Shown here: piece by piece, positions 19,157 to 27,635 of the stretch
Layout of the letters: the number at the start of each line of letters is the position of its first letter
Numbering within the stretch: position 1 is the stretch's first letter
Assembly (NCBI RefSeq): GCF_029689945.1
Contig: NZ_CP121451.1
Coordinates: 1,488,001 to 1,552,000, forward strand
Direction of reading: 5' to 3'
Origin: Paenibacillus amylolyticus
GTDB taxonomy: Bacteria; Bacillota; Bacilli; Paenibacillales; Paenibacillaceae
DNA length: 64,000 nucleotides
Notes under the pieces: model-generated
The model's input: only the letters and a program-made list of their open reading frames with translations
Told to the model about the DNA's origin: nothing
Databases searched by the model: none
Program-made: the position numbers and the translations under genes

Positions 19157-20137
19157 ATGAAAGCAAGTATGACGAACCAACTTAATGTGTATTTCAACCA
19201 TGACGGCGGCGTAGATGACCTCGTATCGCTGTTCATGCTTCTGCAAATGGACAATGTACATGTAACCGGGGTATCGGTTATTCCGGCAGACGGATATCTG
19301 GAGCCAGCAACAGATGCCAGCCGTAAAATCATCGATCGTTTCGGTACATATTCCGTAGAGGTATCCAAATCCAACTCCAGAGGAAAAAATCCATTCCCTC
19401 CGGCGTGGAGATTGCATTCCTTCTATGTAGATGCACTTCCTGTACTGAACGAATCCGGCAAAATGGAAGCGCCACTCTCTGCCATTCCGGCACACCAGCA
19501 TCTGATCGAGAAAGTGCGCAATACCGAAGGCAAAACGTTGCTCCTGTTCACAGGCCCGCTGACTGACCTTGCGCGTGCACTGGACGAAGCACCAGACATT
19601 GAAGAGAAAATCGACAAACTGGTATGGATGGGCGGCACATTCGAGCGTGGTAATGTAGAAGAGCCTGAGCATGACGGCACAGCGGAATGGAACGTATTCT
19701 GGGACCCGGAAGCGGCTTACCGTGTATGGCAGAGTGGCATCCAGATCGATCTGGTTGCACTGGAAAGCACGAACAAAGTACCTCTGACTCCAGCCGTTCG
19801 TAACCGTTGGGCAGCAGAGCGTCGCTTCGAAGGCGTGGACTTCCTGGGGAACTGTTACGCAGGTTGTCCGCCACTGGTGTACAGTGAGACAAATTCCACG
19901 TATTATCTGTGGGATGTGCTGACAACGGCTTCCGTTGGACGCGAGGACATCGTGAAGAAGAAAACGGTCAACTGTATTGTCATTCCGGATGGTCCTAGCC
20001 AGGGCCGCACGGTGGAGCAAGCAGACGGACGTCCAGTACAACTGGTGTATGATACCGATCCGGAAGCGTTCTTTACGTACATGACGGATTTGGGTAAAAA
20101 GCTGCTCCGCAGCGCTACTAATTCAGGCAGCCGTTAG
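19157..20137 (+). CDS. Nucleoside hydrolase (IUNH family)
   Basis: This 326-residue protein belongs to the inosine-uridine preferring nucleoside hydrolase family, which splits ribonucleosides into base and ribose. The N-terminal calcium-binding motif is altered: VYFNHDGGVDDLVSL replaces the usual DxDxGxDDA. Other family features are present: LLLFTGPLTDLARAL, KLVWMGGTF and the WNVFWDPEAA region (NxxxDPEAA). The fold is clear but the substrate may be unusual. GGGGGAAGG precedes the ATG. The gene is a single transcription unit with a strong terminator. A second, canonical family member lies at 26418. Confidence 0.87.
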   Translation: MKASMTNQLNVYFNHDGGVDDLVSLFMLLQMDNVHVTGVSVIPADGYLEPATDASRKIIDRFGTYSVEVSKSNSRGKNPFPPAWRLHSFYVDALPVLNESGKMEAPLSAIPAHQHLIEKVRNTEGKTLLLFTGPLTDLARALDEAPDIEEKIDKLVWMGGTFERGNVEEPEHDGTAEWNVFWDPEAAYRVWQSGIQIDLVALESTNKVPLTPAVRNRWAAERRFEGVDFLGNCYAGCPPLVYSETNSTYYLWDVLTTASVGREDIVKKKTVNCIVIPDGPSQGRTVEQADGRPVQLVYDTDPEAFFTYMTDLGKKLLRSATNSGSR

Positions 20138-20167
20138 GCCTGCCATCCTTCGAGGTATACCAAAAAT

Positions 20168-20237
20168 AAAGCCGCAGGCAGTGATCTGGATATGGGGTTA
20201 ACCCCCATGATCCCTTCCCTGCCGTGCGGCTTTTTTG
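20168..20237 (+). terminator. Intrinsic terminator of the nucleoside hydrolase gene
   Basis: AAGCCGCA-GGCAG pairs with CTGCC-GTGCGGCTT, enclosing a TGGGG/CCCCA inner stem, followed by a T run. Confidence 0.85.
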
Positions 20238-20269
20238 TTGTGGGCTGACATCAACAATCTAGCTGCCCG

Positions 20270-21988
20270 CTATATTTTAAATCGACTTATCAATCCGTTC
20301 AGCTCACTGGACAGTACCCGCAGAGATTCTGCGGATGCGTGCATCTCATCCATGGATTGCAGCTGACTTCCGGTAGCATGCGACACCTGCTGGATACTTG
20401 AAGAGGATTCACGCGAGATATGTTCCATATCCTCCACGGAAGCAGATACTTCTTCAGCACTGGCAGACAGCTGTTCGGATGCTGCGGATACTTCGTGCAG
20501 CCGTTCATTGATCGTCTCAATTCCGGTATGGATGGAAGTGAACGAGCGGCCTGCCTCCTGCACGACAGTGAGACCGGACTGGACTGCGGATGTGCTGGCT
20601 GACATATGTTCCGACAACAGGGCAGTTTGGCGTGTCATCTCGGCAATCAGTTCGGTTACATGCTGGGACGATTGCTCCGATTCCCCCGCAAGTTTGCGAA
20701 CCTCTGATGCAACCACTGCGAACCCGCTGCCATATTCTCCTGCACGAGCCGCTTCGATGCTCGCATTAAGTGCGAGCAGATTGGTCTGGGAAGCGATCCC
20801 CTTCATTAGATGTGCCACCGACTCAATTTTATCAGAGTACTGCTCTAGCTGAGTGGTGGAGGCTACCATCTGCACGTTCGCCTGATGAATTTTGTCCATG
20901 CTATCCATTGCCGTGTTAATGTTGGCCTGACCTTGCACGGCATTATTGGTCGTTTCCTGAGAAACATCCGCAACCATTGAAGAAGAATTCGCAATATGCT
21001 GCATGCTGCGCGTAATCTCTTCCATGGCTACGGTGACTTCGCCTGCTCGTGCCACCTGTTCGGCAGCTCCACTGGCCGTATGAGTGGTATGCTCGGCAAT
21101 ACGCTGACTCGCTTCGGCGGTCGTCTGCGAATGTTTTGATACACCTTCTGCAGCCTGTAGCAGAGAATCGGAGCTTTGGCGGATACCTGTCATGACATCT
21201 CGGGTACCTGTAACCAGATGTTTAAACTCCGAAGCAAGTTGTCCCACCTCGTCCTTTCGTCCAAGTTCGACGTTGACGGTCAGGTCCCCTTTTCCCACTT
21301 CAGCAATTAACTTTTTCAGCTTCACCAACGGTCGAGTCAAGTAGTGAGCGAATCCATATACGAGCAAAACACTGAGCAGCACAATAGCCAAAGCCGTCCA
21401 GATCATGGTCATACGGTTGCGAGACATCAGTTCATACACCGCAGTGGAGTCCAGATCCGCACCGACTAACCCCAGCACTTTCCCGTCAGCCCCATGGATG
21501 GGCACATACGCTGTAATGGTAGCTCCATAGTCATCCTGGGTGAGTTCGCCTCGAATAGGTTCATTCTGCTCAAAAGCCTGTAACATACCCTCGTAAAGGG
21601 TCTCTTCTGCGGAACCGTAAGGGGAGAAGTCATCTTCTGCCACATCGGCAGCTGCTCCATCCACAACGTAGAAATATGTAGCTGCCCCATTTACTTCGCG
21701 TGTACCGAGTGTGTACAGATACTTGAGTCCATTGGCCTCCCGCAGCTGGCTGAGCTGCTCACGCAATGTGCCATAATACGCTGTTTCGTTCTGTCCTGTA
21801 CTGAGTGGTGCGTACAGGGAGGTATCAATCAATGCTGCTGCCCGTTCGGCCACAGCCTGTGCCTGCATGCCCATGGACTGCTCGACCAGTTGGGCCGATG
21901 AACGGTACATCGTAATGCCAAGAACCGCACCCGCGGCCAGCATCAGACAGGAAAAGAATAAAAAGATCCGCATAAACAAACTGTTCAT
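20270..21988 (-). CDS. Methyl-accepting chemotaxis protein
   Basis: A 572-residue transmembrane chemoreceptor. It has an N-terminal helix ([18 protein letters not shown]), an extracellular sensing domain of about 150 residues resembling a single Cache fold ([15 protein letters not shown] at its end), a second helix ([19 protein letters not shown]), a HAMP domain ([20 protein letters not shown]), and a long cytoplasmic coiled coil. The conserved signaling tip reads [28 protein letters not shown] sequence, here [20 protein letters not shown]. The ligand is not predictable. It is monocistronic, with GGGGGAACAC before the start. Confidence 0.95.
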   Translation of the reverse strand: MNSLFMRIFLFFSCLMLAAGAVLGITMYRSSAQLVEQSMGMQAQAVAERAAALIDTSLYAPLSTGQNETAYYGTLREQLSQLREANGLKYLYTLGTREVNGAATYFYVVDGAAADVAEDDFSPYGSAEETLYEGMLQAFEQNEPIRGELTQDDYGATITAYVPIHGADGKVLGLVGADLDSTAVYELMSRNRMTMIWTALAIVLLSVLLVYGFAHYLTRPLVKLKKLIAEVGKGDLTVNVELGRKDEVGQLASEFKHLVTGTRDVMTGIRQSSDSLLQAAEGVSKHSQTTAEASQRIAEHTTHTASGAAEQVARAGEVTVAMEEITRSMQHIANSSSMVADVSQETTNNAVQGQANINTAMDSMDKIHQANVQMVASTTQLEQYSDKIESVAHLMKGIASQTNLLALNASIEAARAGEYGSGFAVVASEVRKLAGESEQSSQHVTELIAEMTRQTALLSEHMSASTSAVQSGLTVVQEAGRSFTSIHTGIETINERLHEVSAASEQLSASAEEVSASVEDMEHISRESSSSIQQVSHATGSQLQSMDEMHASAESLRVLSSELNGLISRFKI

Positions 21989-22135
21989 TGGTAAAAGTGT
22001 TCCCCCTTGATCTGTTGAATCGATCGTCTCTTTCTCTCTTTATGTGGTGCTTGTCGTTCTTCTTTGGTTCCTATGTATGGTATATCAGATATACACTTTT
22101 CTACTTGAAGTATCGGCATCTGGGCAATAAAGAAT

Positions 22136-22168
22136 TAGCCCCCGAGTCAATTTGATTCGGGAGCCGGT
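22136..22168 (-). terminator. Terminator of the DUF3105 gene
   Basis: Inverted repeat GCCCCCGAGTCAA / TTGATTCGGGAGC lies 36 bp after the stop of the minus-strand gene. The T tail is weak (AATTCTTT on the minus strand). Confidence 0.55.
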
Positions 22169-22203
22169 TTCGTTTCAATACGGTTCAGTTTAGTATAACG
22201 TCA

Positions 22204-22949
22204 TTACATCGTTCCGCCGCCCTGGCGAACAGAGGCAGGAATCTTCTCAGGTCCCTGATTAATATATCTATTGATAAAAGTACCGACTTTGGCATCATCG
22301 AATTGATCGAGCTTCATCGTTTTGGTCCAAGCGGTCACGACGACTTCACTGCCTTCGGGAATGTCCTTGTTGGGCACGGCCAGTATACCTGCTCCGGCTT
22401 CACGGAATTTGACGAGGTATTTCAGATGCTCCTTCAAGTCCTCGCTTGCATTCTCACGATAATAGATGATGATATCCCCATGCTCCAGATTGTGCACCAG
22501 ATAATTATAGCCCGGGAAGTCGGTGTAAAATCCAAACTTGATATCATGCGGATTATGGGGCCCAGAAGTTGGGATCTTCATTTCATACTGGATGGGGTCC
22601 TCTGTATGCTCTGCCCCATAGTATTTATCGTCCGTCACATCAATGGTCGCATCGGCATCCAGATCGGCTACATTATATTTTGTCCCTGCACCCTGCAGGA
22701 AGAACAGACCAAGCGTAACAATCGACACAGCCATCAATGAATGTGCAACCAGCCGAAGGGATCGACTTTTCTGTGGATGTCCGCCCGTTCCTTCTTTTTC
22801 ATGTGGCCCAGAACTTTGCCTTGTGTGCGTGATGCCCAGATATAAGCGGCGATGGAGAACAGTAATACGATTGCACCTACGATGAGCCACAGGTAGGAAG
22901 TACCTGCCTCGTGTTCCATTTGCATATGATTCATATGAGTCATGTCCAT
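22204..22949 (-). CDS. DUF3105 membrane-anchored protein (frame broken once)
   Basis: The protein has a His/Met-rich N terminus (MDMTHMNHMQMEHEAG), a first membrane helix (YLWLIVGAIVLLFSIAAYIW), a basic loop, a second hydrophobic stretch (SLMAVSIVTLGLFFL) and the extracytoplasmic DUF3105 domain (LVHNLEHGDIIIYY, with conserved His). The two parts are in different frames. Adding one base to the TTTT at 22767-22770 joins HRKSRSLRLVAHS and gives 248 residues. I place the start at 22949, after AGAGGAA. The His/Met-rich start might bind copper or another metal, which is inference. Two CACTAC/GTAGTG palindromes lie upstream. The function of DUF3105 is not established. Confidence 0.8.
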
Positions 22950-22989
22950 AGAGAGTTCCTCTGCTTTCTTCGTAAAATGAATGATCAAT

Positions 22990-23008
22990 ACACTACATGA
23001 CGTAGTGT
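22990..23008. promoter_or_regulatory. Palindrome upstream of DUF3105 gene, site 1
   Basis: ACACTAC-ATGAC-GTAGTGT is a perfect 7-bp inverted repeat, 40 bp before the start codon of the minus-strand gene. It resembles BlaI/CopY-type operators (TACTACATATGTAGTA style). Confidence 0.5.
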
Positions 23009-23089
23009 TGATGGCAATATTAAATGATCTCATGATGTAAACGCGCGTTGCTGAATCGGTTTGTTACGTAAATAAGAACATACCTATTG

Positions 23090-23121
23090 CACTACACATT
23101 ATAGTGTATGAAATATGCCCA
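23090..23121 (-). promoter_or_regulatory. Candidate promoter with overlapping palindrome, site 2
   Basis: On the minus strand TATAAT (around 23097-23102) is preceded 18 bp upstream by TTGCGC. CACTA (23090-23094) and TAGTG (23102-23106), a degenerate copy of site 1, straddle the -10 hexamer. A repressor bound here would block RNA polymerase. Confidence 0.45.
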
Positions 23122-23145
23122 GCGCAACGATGTCTTAGAAAACAT

Positions 23146-23180
23146 AAAAAAGACCTTCCCGGCGTGAGCAGGGAAAGCCT
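23146..23180 (-). terminator. Intrinsic terminator of the zinc-ribbon protein gene
   Basis: Minus-strand AGGCTTTCCC / GGGAAGGTCT hairpin followed by TTTTTT. The palindromic element copy 2 lies between this hairpin and the gene's stop codon. Confidence 0.7.
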
Positions 23181-23182
23181 AG

Positions 23183-23366
23183 TATGAATCTAAAGATTTA
23201 CACGAAAACGTAGAGGACAGAAAGAACCTGAAGAAGCAGAAGCGTTCGCCTTTATCTCCAGATTTTCACCTTTGTAAAAGTGAATAAAAAAATCTGGAGA
23301 TAACAGCGATCGGAAGGTTGTTCTGTCATCGAAGTAACAAGCGTAAATCAGCTTTATTCCAATTAA
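23183..23366. repeat. Long palindromic dispersed element, copy 2 of 4
   Basis: Outer arms TAAAGATTTACAC and its near complement GCGTAAATCAGCTTTA, then GACAGAA / TTCTGTC, then a core stem TCTCCAGATTTT / AAAATCTGGAGA with a CAC/GTG tip. Compared with copy 1, paired bases have changed together. It begins 7 bp after the stop codon of the minus-strand gene at 23373. Confidence 0.85.
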
Positions 23367-23372
23367 ACGCGT

Positions 23373-24287
23373 TTACAGACGGCCAAACGGTGACATCATC
23401 AATCCGATCAGTCCAATAATAACTTCACCCAGCAAGCGATACAGAATGAAGAAGACGACCGCATTGGCGATCAGCATGCTGTACATGCTGTCGATGGCTG
23501 CTTTGGTGCGATTCAGTGGATATTGAAGCAATACTGAATTCAAAGCGACAAAGACAATGATATACGAGACAGCAAGCAAGGAGATTGCGATGGAATACGA
23601 GATGATAATAAACAGATTCGCCAGAACAAGGGATGCGACAGCAGGAACAAGCAATGTACCGAACTGGGCAACCAGTGATTTTGGACGGAATGTAATTTTC
23701 TCGATCTTTAGAATAGCGTACATTAGCGCAATAGAGGCGATCAGGATAATGGCGGTGAACAGCAGCGGCCGGATAAATCCACTAATGAACAAGCCGTCCA
23801 TGCCTATGCGACTAAAGGTAATGATGAAGTATGTAGAAGATAGGACTGCAAATAGTGCCATCGTTAGCCATCCGTTTAGTGAATGCTGGTCGCCAACGGT
23901 TCTCATCGCCTGATAAGGACGTGCCAATACACTGAGGAAATAGGATAGATACTGTTTGCTGACTTCTTTGGCTTGCTGAACCTTCTCGTTCTGTACAATG
24001 TTATTCCACTGATTGGAACTGGCGTCCCCTGCAGAAGCATGTTCATTGGTGCCTGTTGATTCTGTAGTCTGTTGCTTCTGAGTAGAGACGGACGGTGTGC
24101 TGGTTGGAACTGGTGCTTGGGAAGATGCGGCCTGTGTGCTGGACCAACGGGTGTATTCCGATTCAGGAGCAGCAGACTCGGGATTCGGTACAGGCGTTGG
24201 CGAAGAAGTTGTCTGCGTTAGATCAGAGCCACACCTCTCGCAAAAATGGGCATCTCCATTTTCATGATTACATACTGGACATTTCAT
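23373..24287 (-). CDS. Zinc-ribbon membrane protein of unknown function
   Basis: A 304-residue protein. It begins with a zinc ribbon, CPVCNHENGDAHFCERCG (two CxxC pairs, residues 3-20), followed by ~80 Ser/Thr/Pro/Gln-rich residues that look disordered. The C-terminal half has about five predicted membrane helices (for example LTMALFAVLSSTYFIITF and PLLFTAIILIASIALMYAIL), resembling Yip1-like or YckC-like membrane domains. The zinc ribbon and linker should be cytoplasmic. The function is unknown. AGGTTTAACCC precedes the ATG. The 3' region holds palindromic element copy 2 and then a terminator. Confidence 0.8.
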   Translation of the reverse strand: MKCPVCNHENGDAHFCERCGSDLTQTTSSPTPVPNPESAAPESEYTRWSSTQAASSQAPVPTSTPSVSTQKQQTTESTGTNEHASAGDASSNQWNNIVQNEKVQQAKEVSKQYLSYFLSVLARPYQAMRTVGDQHSLNGWLTMALFAVLSSTYFIITFSRIGMDGLFISGFIRPLLFTAIILIASIALMYAILKIEKITFRPKSLVAQFGTLLVPAVASLVLANLFIIISYSIAISLLAVSYIIVFVALNSVLLQYPLNRTKAAIDSMYSMLIANAVVFFILYRLLGEVIIGLIGLMMSPFGRL

Positions 24288-24661
24288 GGGTTAAACCTCC
24301 AATTTCTAGAAAATAAAAACAGGTAAACATTGTGTCTCATTTTAACGGTTAATGACGAAGTTTGTCTATGTTTCGCAGGAATAAATACCCTAATTGGGAG
24401 AGTTGAAACGATGACTCGAATCTTGTGTATTAAAATGGAGTGCAGAACTAACAATAGTATATGACTGACATGCAGACATATTATTGTAAATTACAATGAA
24501 GATAAGACGAATTGTTTATAGGTGTATATGTCTTATCGTTCGCTTCTGTGTGTGATTTACATGTTAACTATATCTTTTGGGTTGCCTATGATCGCATATT
24601 TATGTATAATCAATCGTGTTAACACGTCGAATGTACGGTAGTAAGAGATGTGGGTGAGTTC
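24288..24661. other. Gene-free stretch
   Basis: This AT-rich 374-bp divergent region presumably holds promoters for the genes at 23373 and 24662. I see no open frame, repeat copy or clear operator in it. Confidence 0.5.
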
Positions 24662-25006
24662 ATGGAACTACTGGACAGCAATGAGAGCAAGAAGAAGATG
24701 TGCCAGTATTATAACGAAATCTCGAAGGAACTGTTCGGATTTGGCACCACTCTCCTGAGAGTGACCATTGACCAGAATATTGTGACCTTCTACGCGAAGC
24801 ACCGACGTTCACCGCGCTCTGATGCCCTGGAAGGGGAGGCCCCCGGCTTAAAGCTGGAAGTGGACTTCCGCATGTCTGTCTTATATAAGAAGAAATTCCG
24901 GGAGAAGCTCGAGCAACACATGGGTTTGCCAATTGAAGCCATATTGCGGGATTACGATGCGTCCACCCAGTGGGCCATTACGAATGTGATTCTGGAACAG
25001 GCCTAA
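24662..25006 (+). CDS. DUF2294-family protein
   Basis: A 114-residue soluble protein with the pattern of DUF2294. It has an N-terminal helix (KKKMCQYYNEISKELFGFG), a strand pair containing LLRVTIDQNIVTFYAKHRRSP, a central helix (SVLYKKKFREKLEQHMG), and a C-terminal WAITNVILE strand. The family occurs in Firmicutes and cyanobacteria and has no settled function. The ATG at 24662 is preferred over the in-frame GTG at 24650, although the ribosome binding site (GGGTGAG) is weak. It ends 160 bp before a strong hairpin upstream of the purine ABC operon. Confidence 0.72.
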   Translation: MELLDSNESKKKMCQYYNEISKELFGFGTTLLRVTIDQNIVTFYAKHRRSPRSDALEGEAPGLKLEVDFRMSVLYKKKFREKLEQHMGLPIEAILRDYDASTQWAITNVILEQA

Positions 25007-25169
25007 GAATGGATCGGCAGGATTGATCCTGTTGATGTATACGAAGGTCATGGCCCGGATGCATAATCAGGTTCCGTACAATTTCATATGATGGCGTCTG
25101 TCTTTGGATTGATTCTGAAGCAGAAACCGATGATGTACCGGCAGCGGGTGTCGCTTTCCTTTGTTTACG

Positions 25170-25216
25170 AAGAAAAGTGTTCTTGTTTATACAAGAATGC
25201 TTTTCTTTTGTTTTTT
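25170..25216 (+). terminator. Strong hairpin-T tract at the head of the purine ABC operon
   Basis: AAGAAAAG-TGTTCTTG pairs with CAAGAAT-GCTTTTCTT, followed by TTTTGTTTTTT, ending about 33 bp before the substrate-binding protein start. It may simply end the DUF2294 transcript. Its position right before the operon's ribosome binding site also fits a leader attenuator. The ~160-nt leader (25007-25169) contains a GAAACCGA / TCGCTTTC stem, but I cannot assign a known riboswitch class. Confidence 0.6.
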
Positions 25217-25248
25217 ACACATCACATATATCAGGGGGAATCAGGATC

Positions 25249-26319
25249 ATGATGAAAAAGTGGATTAGCGGTTTGGCAGCAGTGGCAATGACATCGGTAT
25301 TACTTGCAGGTTGTGGCAGCACAGAAGATGCAACAGGCGGATCAGGCAATGGAGGAACGGCAGCTACCAAATTGGTTATCTCCACTTGGGGATTCTCGGA
25401 AGATTTCTTCAATGAATCGGTATTTGGTCCCTTTGAAAAAGAACATAATGTGGACATCGTGCTTGAAGTCGGCAATAACGCTGAGCGCCTGAACAAAATC
25501 CGTCAGGGTACATCGAATGTCGATGTTATCTACCTGTCTGACTACTATGCACAACAAGGTATCGATGAAGATCTGTTTGAGAAAATCGACCGCTCCAAAA
25601 TTCCGAATGTAAATGACATCTATGATATTGCCAAAGCACCGCTTGGTGAAGATTATGGCCCGGCTTACACGGTTGGACAGCTTGGTATCGCTTATAACCC
25701 GGACCTCGTTTCCAAAGAAGTGACTTCATGGAGTGACCTGTGGGACCCGGCGTTCGAGGGTAATCTGACTATCCCGAATATTACGGCAACAGCCGGACCG
25801 ATGGTTGTGGATGCAGCTTCTCGTGTAGCTGGTAATGAAACGTTTAATGAAGACGCGGCATTTGCTGAACTGAAAAAACTGAGCGGCAATGTGGTGAAAT
25901 TCTACAGCCAAACGTCCGAGTTCGTGAACATGTTCTCCCAGGAGGAGATTGCAGGCGGACCGATCATGGAAATGTATTTCAAAGATCTGAAAGCAGCCGT
26001 GCCTAATGCGAAGTTTGTTACACCTAGCGAAGGTGCATATGCCGTAATGAACACGATCAATGTCGTGAAAGGCAGCAAAAACAAAGAACTGGCTGAAGAG
26101 TTCATCAACTGGCAGCTTAGCCAGGATGTACAAGCGAAATCCGCTAAAGCCAAAGTCGATTCCCCGGTAAACACCAAGGTTGAACTGACTGCTGAAGAAG
26201 CAGAAGGTGTAACCTATGGCGCTGACGTTGTTGAGAAGCTCAACAAGCTGGATATGGAATTCGTAAACCAACAGGTTAAAGGCTGGACAGATCGCTGGAA
26301 CCGTGAGATTGCACAATAA
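25249..26319 (+). CDS. PotD-type ABC transporter substrate-binding lipoprotein
   Basis: An extracytoplasmic binding protein of ~356 residues. It has a signal peptide with lipobox (AMTSVLLAGCG, Cys about 23) and a Gly/Thr-rich linker. The binding fold begins KLVISTWGFSEDFFNESVFGPF and continues with VDVIYLSDYYAQQGIDEDLF. WSDLWDPAFEGNLTIPN is typical of the spermidine/putrescine binding family. The start at 25249 follows AGGGGGAATCAGGATC. It heads an operon with nucleoside hydrolase, two permeases, an ATPase and adenine deaminase. The family normally binds polyamines; the neighbours suggest a purine or nucleoside ligand here, which is inference. Confidence 0.88.
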   Translation: MMKKWISGLAAVAMTSVLLAGCGSTEDATGGSGNGGTAATKLVISTWGFSEDFFNESVFGPFEKEHNVDIVLEVGNNAERLNKIRQGTSNVDVIYLSDYYAQQGIDEDLFEKIDRSKIPNVNDIYDIAKAPLGEDYGPAYTVGQLGIAYNPDLVSKEVTSWSDLWDPAFEGNLTIPNITATAGPMVVDAASRVAGNETFNEDAAFAELKKLSGNVVKFYSQTSEFVNMFSQEEIAGGPIMEMYFKDLKAAVPNAKFVTPSEGAYAVMNTINVVKGSKNKELAEEFINWQLSQDVQAKSAKAKVDSPVNTKVELTAEEAEGVTYGADVVEKLNKLDMEFVNQQVKGWTDRWNREIAQ

Positions 26320-26417
26320 GACATGTATCAAATTTCTTAAAAGTTACCTTTGATCGATATGTTGAACTTATATCATTTGCAGCAAGCAACCAATCACCGT
26401 ATAGGAGTTGAGAACGG

Positions 26418-27356
26418 ATGAGTGAATCGCTGAATCGCATCATTATGGATGTGGACACGGGGATTGACGATGCACTGGCGATTTTACTGGCGGTCAAAAG
26501 CCGGAAGCTGGACATTCTCGGTATCACCACAGTCTGTGGGAACGTATCACTCCAGCAGGCAACAGAGAATACGTGCAAAATTCTTGAACTTGCGGATGCA
26601 CCTGAAATTCCGGTGATTGCCGGAGCGGCAGGACCCCTTACTCGCAAGTCGCATTATGAACACCGGGTACATGGACAGGATGGATTGGGCGGTGCGCTGC
26701 CTGATCCGGCGGTGTCCAAGCAAGCCGAGGAAGGTTTTGCACCGGACTTTATCGTGGAGCAAGCCAAGTTATATCCAGGCGAACTGACGTTGATTATGAC
26801 CGCCCCATTAACGAATCTGGCACTCGCGCTGATGAAGTGTCCTGAACTGCCTTCTTTATTGAAAGAAGTCATCTTCATGGGTGGTGTCGTTCGCGGGCAT
26901 GGTAACATTACACCGACAGCCGAGTACAACACATACGCTGATCCAGAGGCGGCACGCATCGTATTGCACGCCGGCATCGAGAAACTTACGCAAGTCGGAC
27001 TGGATGTGACGCGTCAAACACTGCTGAATGAAGCAACGATTGAACGTCTCACTGATCCTGCACTACGCGCATACGTGGCTCAGAGCACGGAGATCTACAT
27101 CAACCGGTATGAACAAATGAATGGCGTAAGGGCTTGTGCCCTGCATGATCCACTGGCCGTGGGCGTAGCCCTTGCCCCCGAACTCGTTGGACGCAAATCG
27201 TATTACGTCGATGTCGAAACCGCCAGCCGCCTGTGCGATGGCCAGATGGTATGCGACTTCCAAAACCGTCTGGGCGAGCCGCCCAACACCCTCGTCTGCG
27301 AAACCGTAGACGCAGAAGCGTTACTTGAACTGTTTATTAACGCCTTAAACGCGTAG
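26418..27356 (+). CDS. Nucleoside hydrolase (purine/pyrimidine ribonucleoside)
   Basis: A canonical 312-residue IUNH family enzyme that cleaves the N-glycosidic bond of ribonucleosides. The calcium site DVDTGIDDALAILLA lies at residues ~11-25, followed by GVTTVCGN-type sequence (GITTVCGN), GPLTRKSHYEHRVHGQDGLGG, the EYNTYADPEAA motif and the C-terminal ALHDPLAVG with the catalytic-region His. It has an AGGAGTTGAGAACGG ribosome binding site. It sits between the binding protein and permease genes of a PotABCD-type importer, so it probably acts on an imported nucleoside to release the base for adenine deaminase or salvage. Confidence 0.92.
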   Translation: MSESLNRIIMDVDTGIDDALAILLAVKSRKLDILGITTVCGNVSLQQATENTCKILELADAPEIPVIAGAAGPLTRKSHYEHRVHGQDGLGGALPDPAVSKQAEEGFAPDFIVEQAKLYPGELTLIMTAPLTNLALALMKCPELPSLLKEVIFMGGVVRGHGNITPTAEYNTYADPEAARIVLHAGIEKLTQVGLDVTRQTLLNEATIERLTDPALRAYVAQSTEIYINRYEQMNGVRACALHDPLAVGVALAPELVGRKSYYVDVETASRLCDGQMVCDFQNRLGEPPNTLVCETVDAEALLELFINALNA

Positions 27357-27394
27357 TTATGATCTTCACGGCATTGGGGTTCAATTAGAAAATT

Positions 27395-27565
27395 ACTCCT
27401 TACGTATTGCGCTGGTAGTGTAGGGGACGAAATCGATTCTGAAGAAGCGAAGCGTTCGCCTTTATCCTTGGATTTTTCCTTCTATTAAGAAGGAGATCAA
27501 GAAAATCCAAGGATAACAGCGATCGTAAGAACGATTCGTAACCGGAACGGCTGATGCGGTGAACG
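27395..27565. repeat. Long palindromic dispersed element, copy 3 of 4
   Basis: The core stem reads TCCTTGGATTTT / AAAATCCAAGGA with tip CCTTC/GAAGG. Where copies 1 and 4 have CCCCGG/CCGGGG-type pairs, both sides have changed to TT/AA. The outer arms have diverged and the boundaries are approximate. It lies inside the purine operon, between the nucleoside hydrolase and the first permease. Confidence 0.8.
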
Positions 27566-27635
27566 TGGATATTTTTTGAAATGTGCGCCAGTGAAACGTG
27601 TGAATAAAACCATTTTAAAAGTCAGGAGTATCGCG

